A DNA stretch of 34,973 bases from Eximiradius proteiniborus (GTDB taxonomy: Bacteria > Bacteroidota > Ignavibacteria > Kapaibacteriales > UBA2268): positions 553-35,525 of the forward strand of contig JAOAGZ010000024.1 in the NCBI GenBank assembly GCA_026415495.1. The letters run 5' to 3'. The position numbers and the translations under genes are program-made. The notes below the pieces were generated by a model. That model was not told the DNA's origin. It was given only the letters and a program-made list of their open reading frames with translations, and ran no database searches. Positions 34,843-34,973 of the stretch are shown here, one piece after another. How positions within the stretch are numbered: position 1 is the stretch's first letter; each line of letters starts with the position of its first letter.

Positions 34843-34863
34843 CCGATGACCTCAAGTCATCGG
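34843..34863 (+). terminator. hairpin after the PEGA lipoprotein gene
   Basis: A perfect 8-bp stem (CCGATGAC / GTCATCGG) with a 5-base loop lies 35 bases after the lipoprotein stop. No T run follows, so terminator function is only suggested by position. Confidence 0.4.
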
Positions 34864-34882
34864 ATGAATTGGTAGGTACCGT

Positions 34883-34955
34883 TGTGCTCCACCTTAGAGG
34901 TAGAGCACATCTTTACAGCATTACCCTTCCGAAGGTTTTAAACCTTCGGAAGGGT
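34883..34955. repeat. hairpin-rich intergenic element, copy 2
   Basis: It has the same layout as 34168-34236. The first stem is TGTGCTC-x-ACCT / AGGT-x-GAGCACA (34883-34909). The second is a perfect 15-bp stem with a 3-base loop (34923-34955, ACCCTTCCGAAGGTT and its complement). An A run follows on the plus strand, so this is not a classical intrinsic terminator for the upstream gene. Confidence 0.75.
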
Positions 34956-34973
34956 TAAAAAAAATATTAATTT

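Noticed and set aside
34923-34955. Perfect 15-bp stem as an intrinsic terminator of the lipoprotein gene
   Set aside because: It is followed by A residues, not T, on the plus strand and is preceded by T on the minus strand, so it does not fit an intrinsic terminator; treated as part of a repeat element.

Overview
The window is AT-rich chromosomal DNA from a bacterium of the Bacteroidota/Chlorobiota superphylum, most likely the Ignavibacteria/Kapabacteria side of it. This is inferred from two things. Secreted proteins end in type IX secretion (T9SS)/FlgD-like sorting domains, which point to the superphylum. An hrcA gene occurs together with them, which is less usual for core Bacteroidia. No rRNA, tRNA, CRISPR array, integrase or transposase was seen.

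Layout. Positions 1-20,100 are ordinary chromosome. An HNH nuclease gene (-) is divergent from purK (+). Next comes a tight minus-strand run, read 5975 to 2038: LOG-family protein, J-domain protein, membrane-anchored rhodanese, sigma-54-type activator, mltG and a small membrane protein. Then a plus-strand run: ribH, a secreted beta-propeller protein, a small GIY-YIG-like protein and an ABC-F ATPase. A HicB-like ORF, an outer-membrane barrel, a large orphan histidine kinase, a double CDGSH protein, hrcA, a T9SS cargo protein, an M2-type metallopeptidase lipoprotein and another barrel protein follow.

Positions 20,447-31,225 are the accessory region: four co-oriented type II restriction-modification (R-M) modules in tandem. 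Module 1 is a HinfI/CcrM-like adenine methylase plus nuclease. Module 2 is a HincII-type methylase plus nuclease, the nuclease being recognised with high confidence. Module 3 is a HEAT-repeat/methylase fusion plus a probable CfrBI-type nuclease. Module 4 has the nuclease first, then an SPPY methylase. The modules are separated by copies of a related repeat: A (220 bp), B and C (457 bp each, collinear, about 11 mismatches) and D (51 bp). B and C exactly bracket the HincII module. Copies A, B and C each keep a 43-codon ORF for a possible membrane micropeptide. B and C also carry the 5' end of a DUF1648 gene, and D is the start of a broken DUF1648 gene. The layout suggests that R-M modules were stacked or exchanged by recombination between common spacers.

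Positions 31,300-34,973 return to housekeeping genes: a GNAT-YoaP acetyltransferase, mscL, an Acg-type nitroreductase (-) and a PEGA-domain lipoprotein flanked by two copies of a hairpin-rich intergenic element.

All functional calls come from reading motifs in the sequence. No database search was possible.
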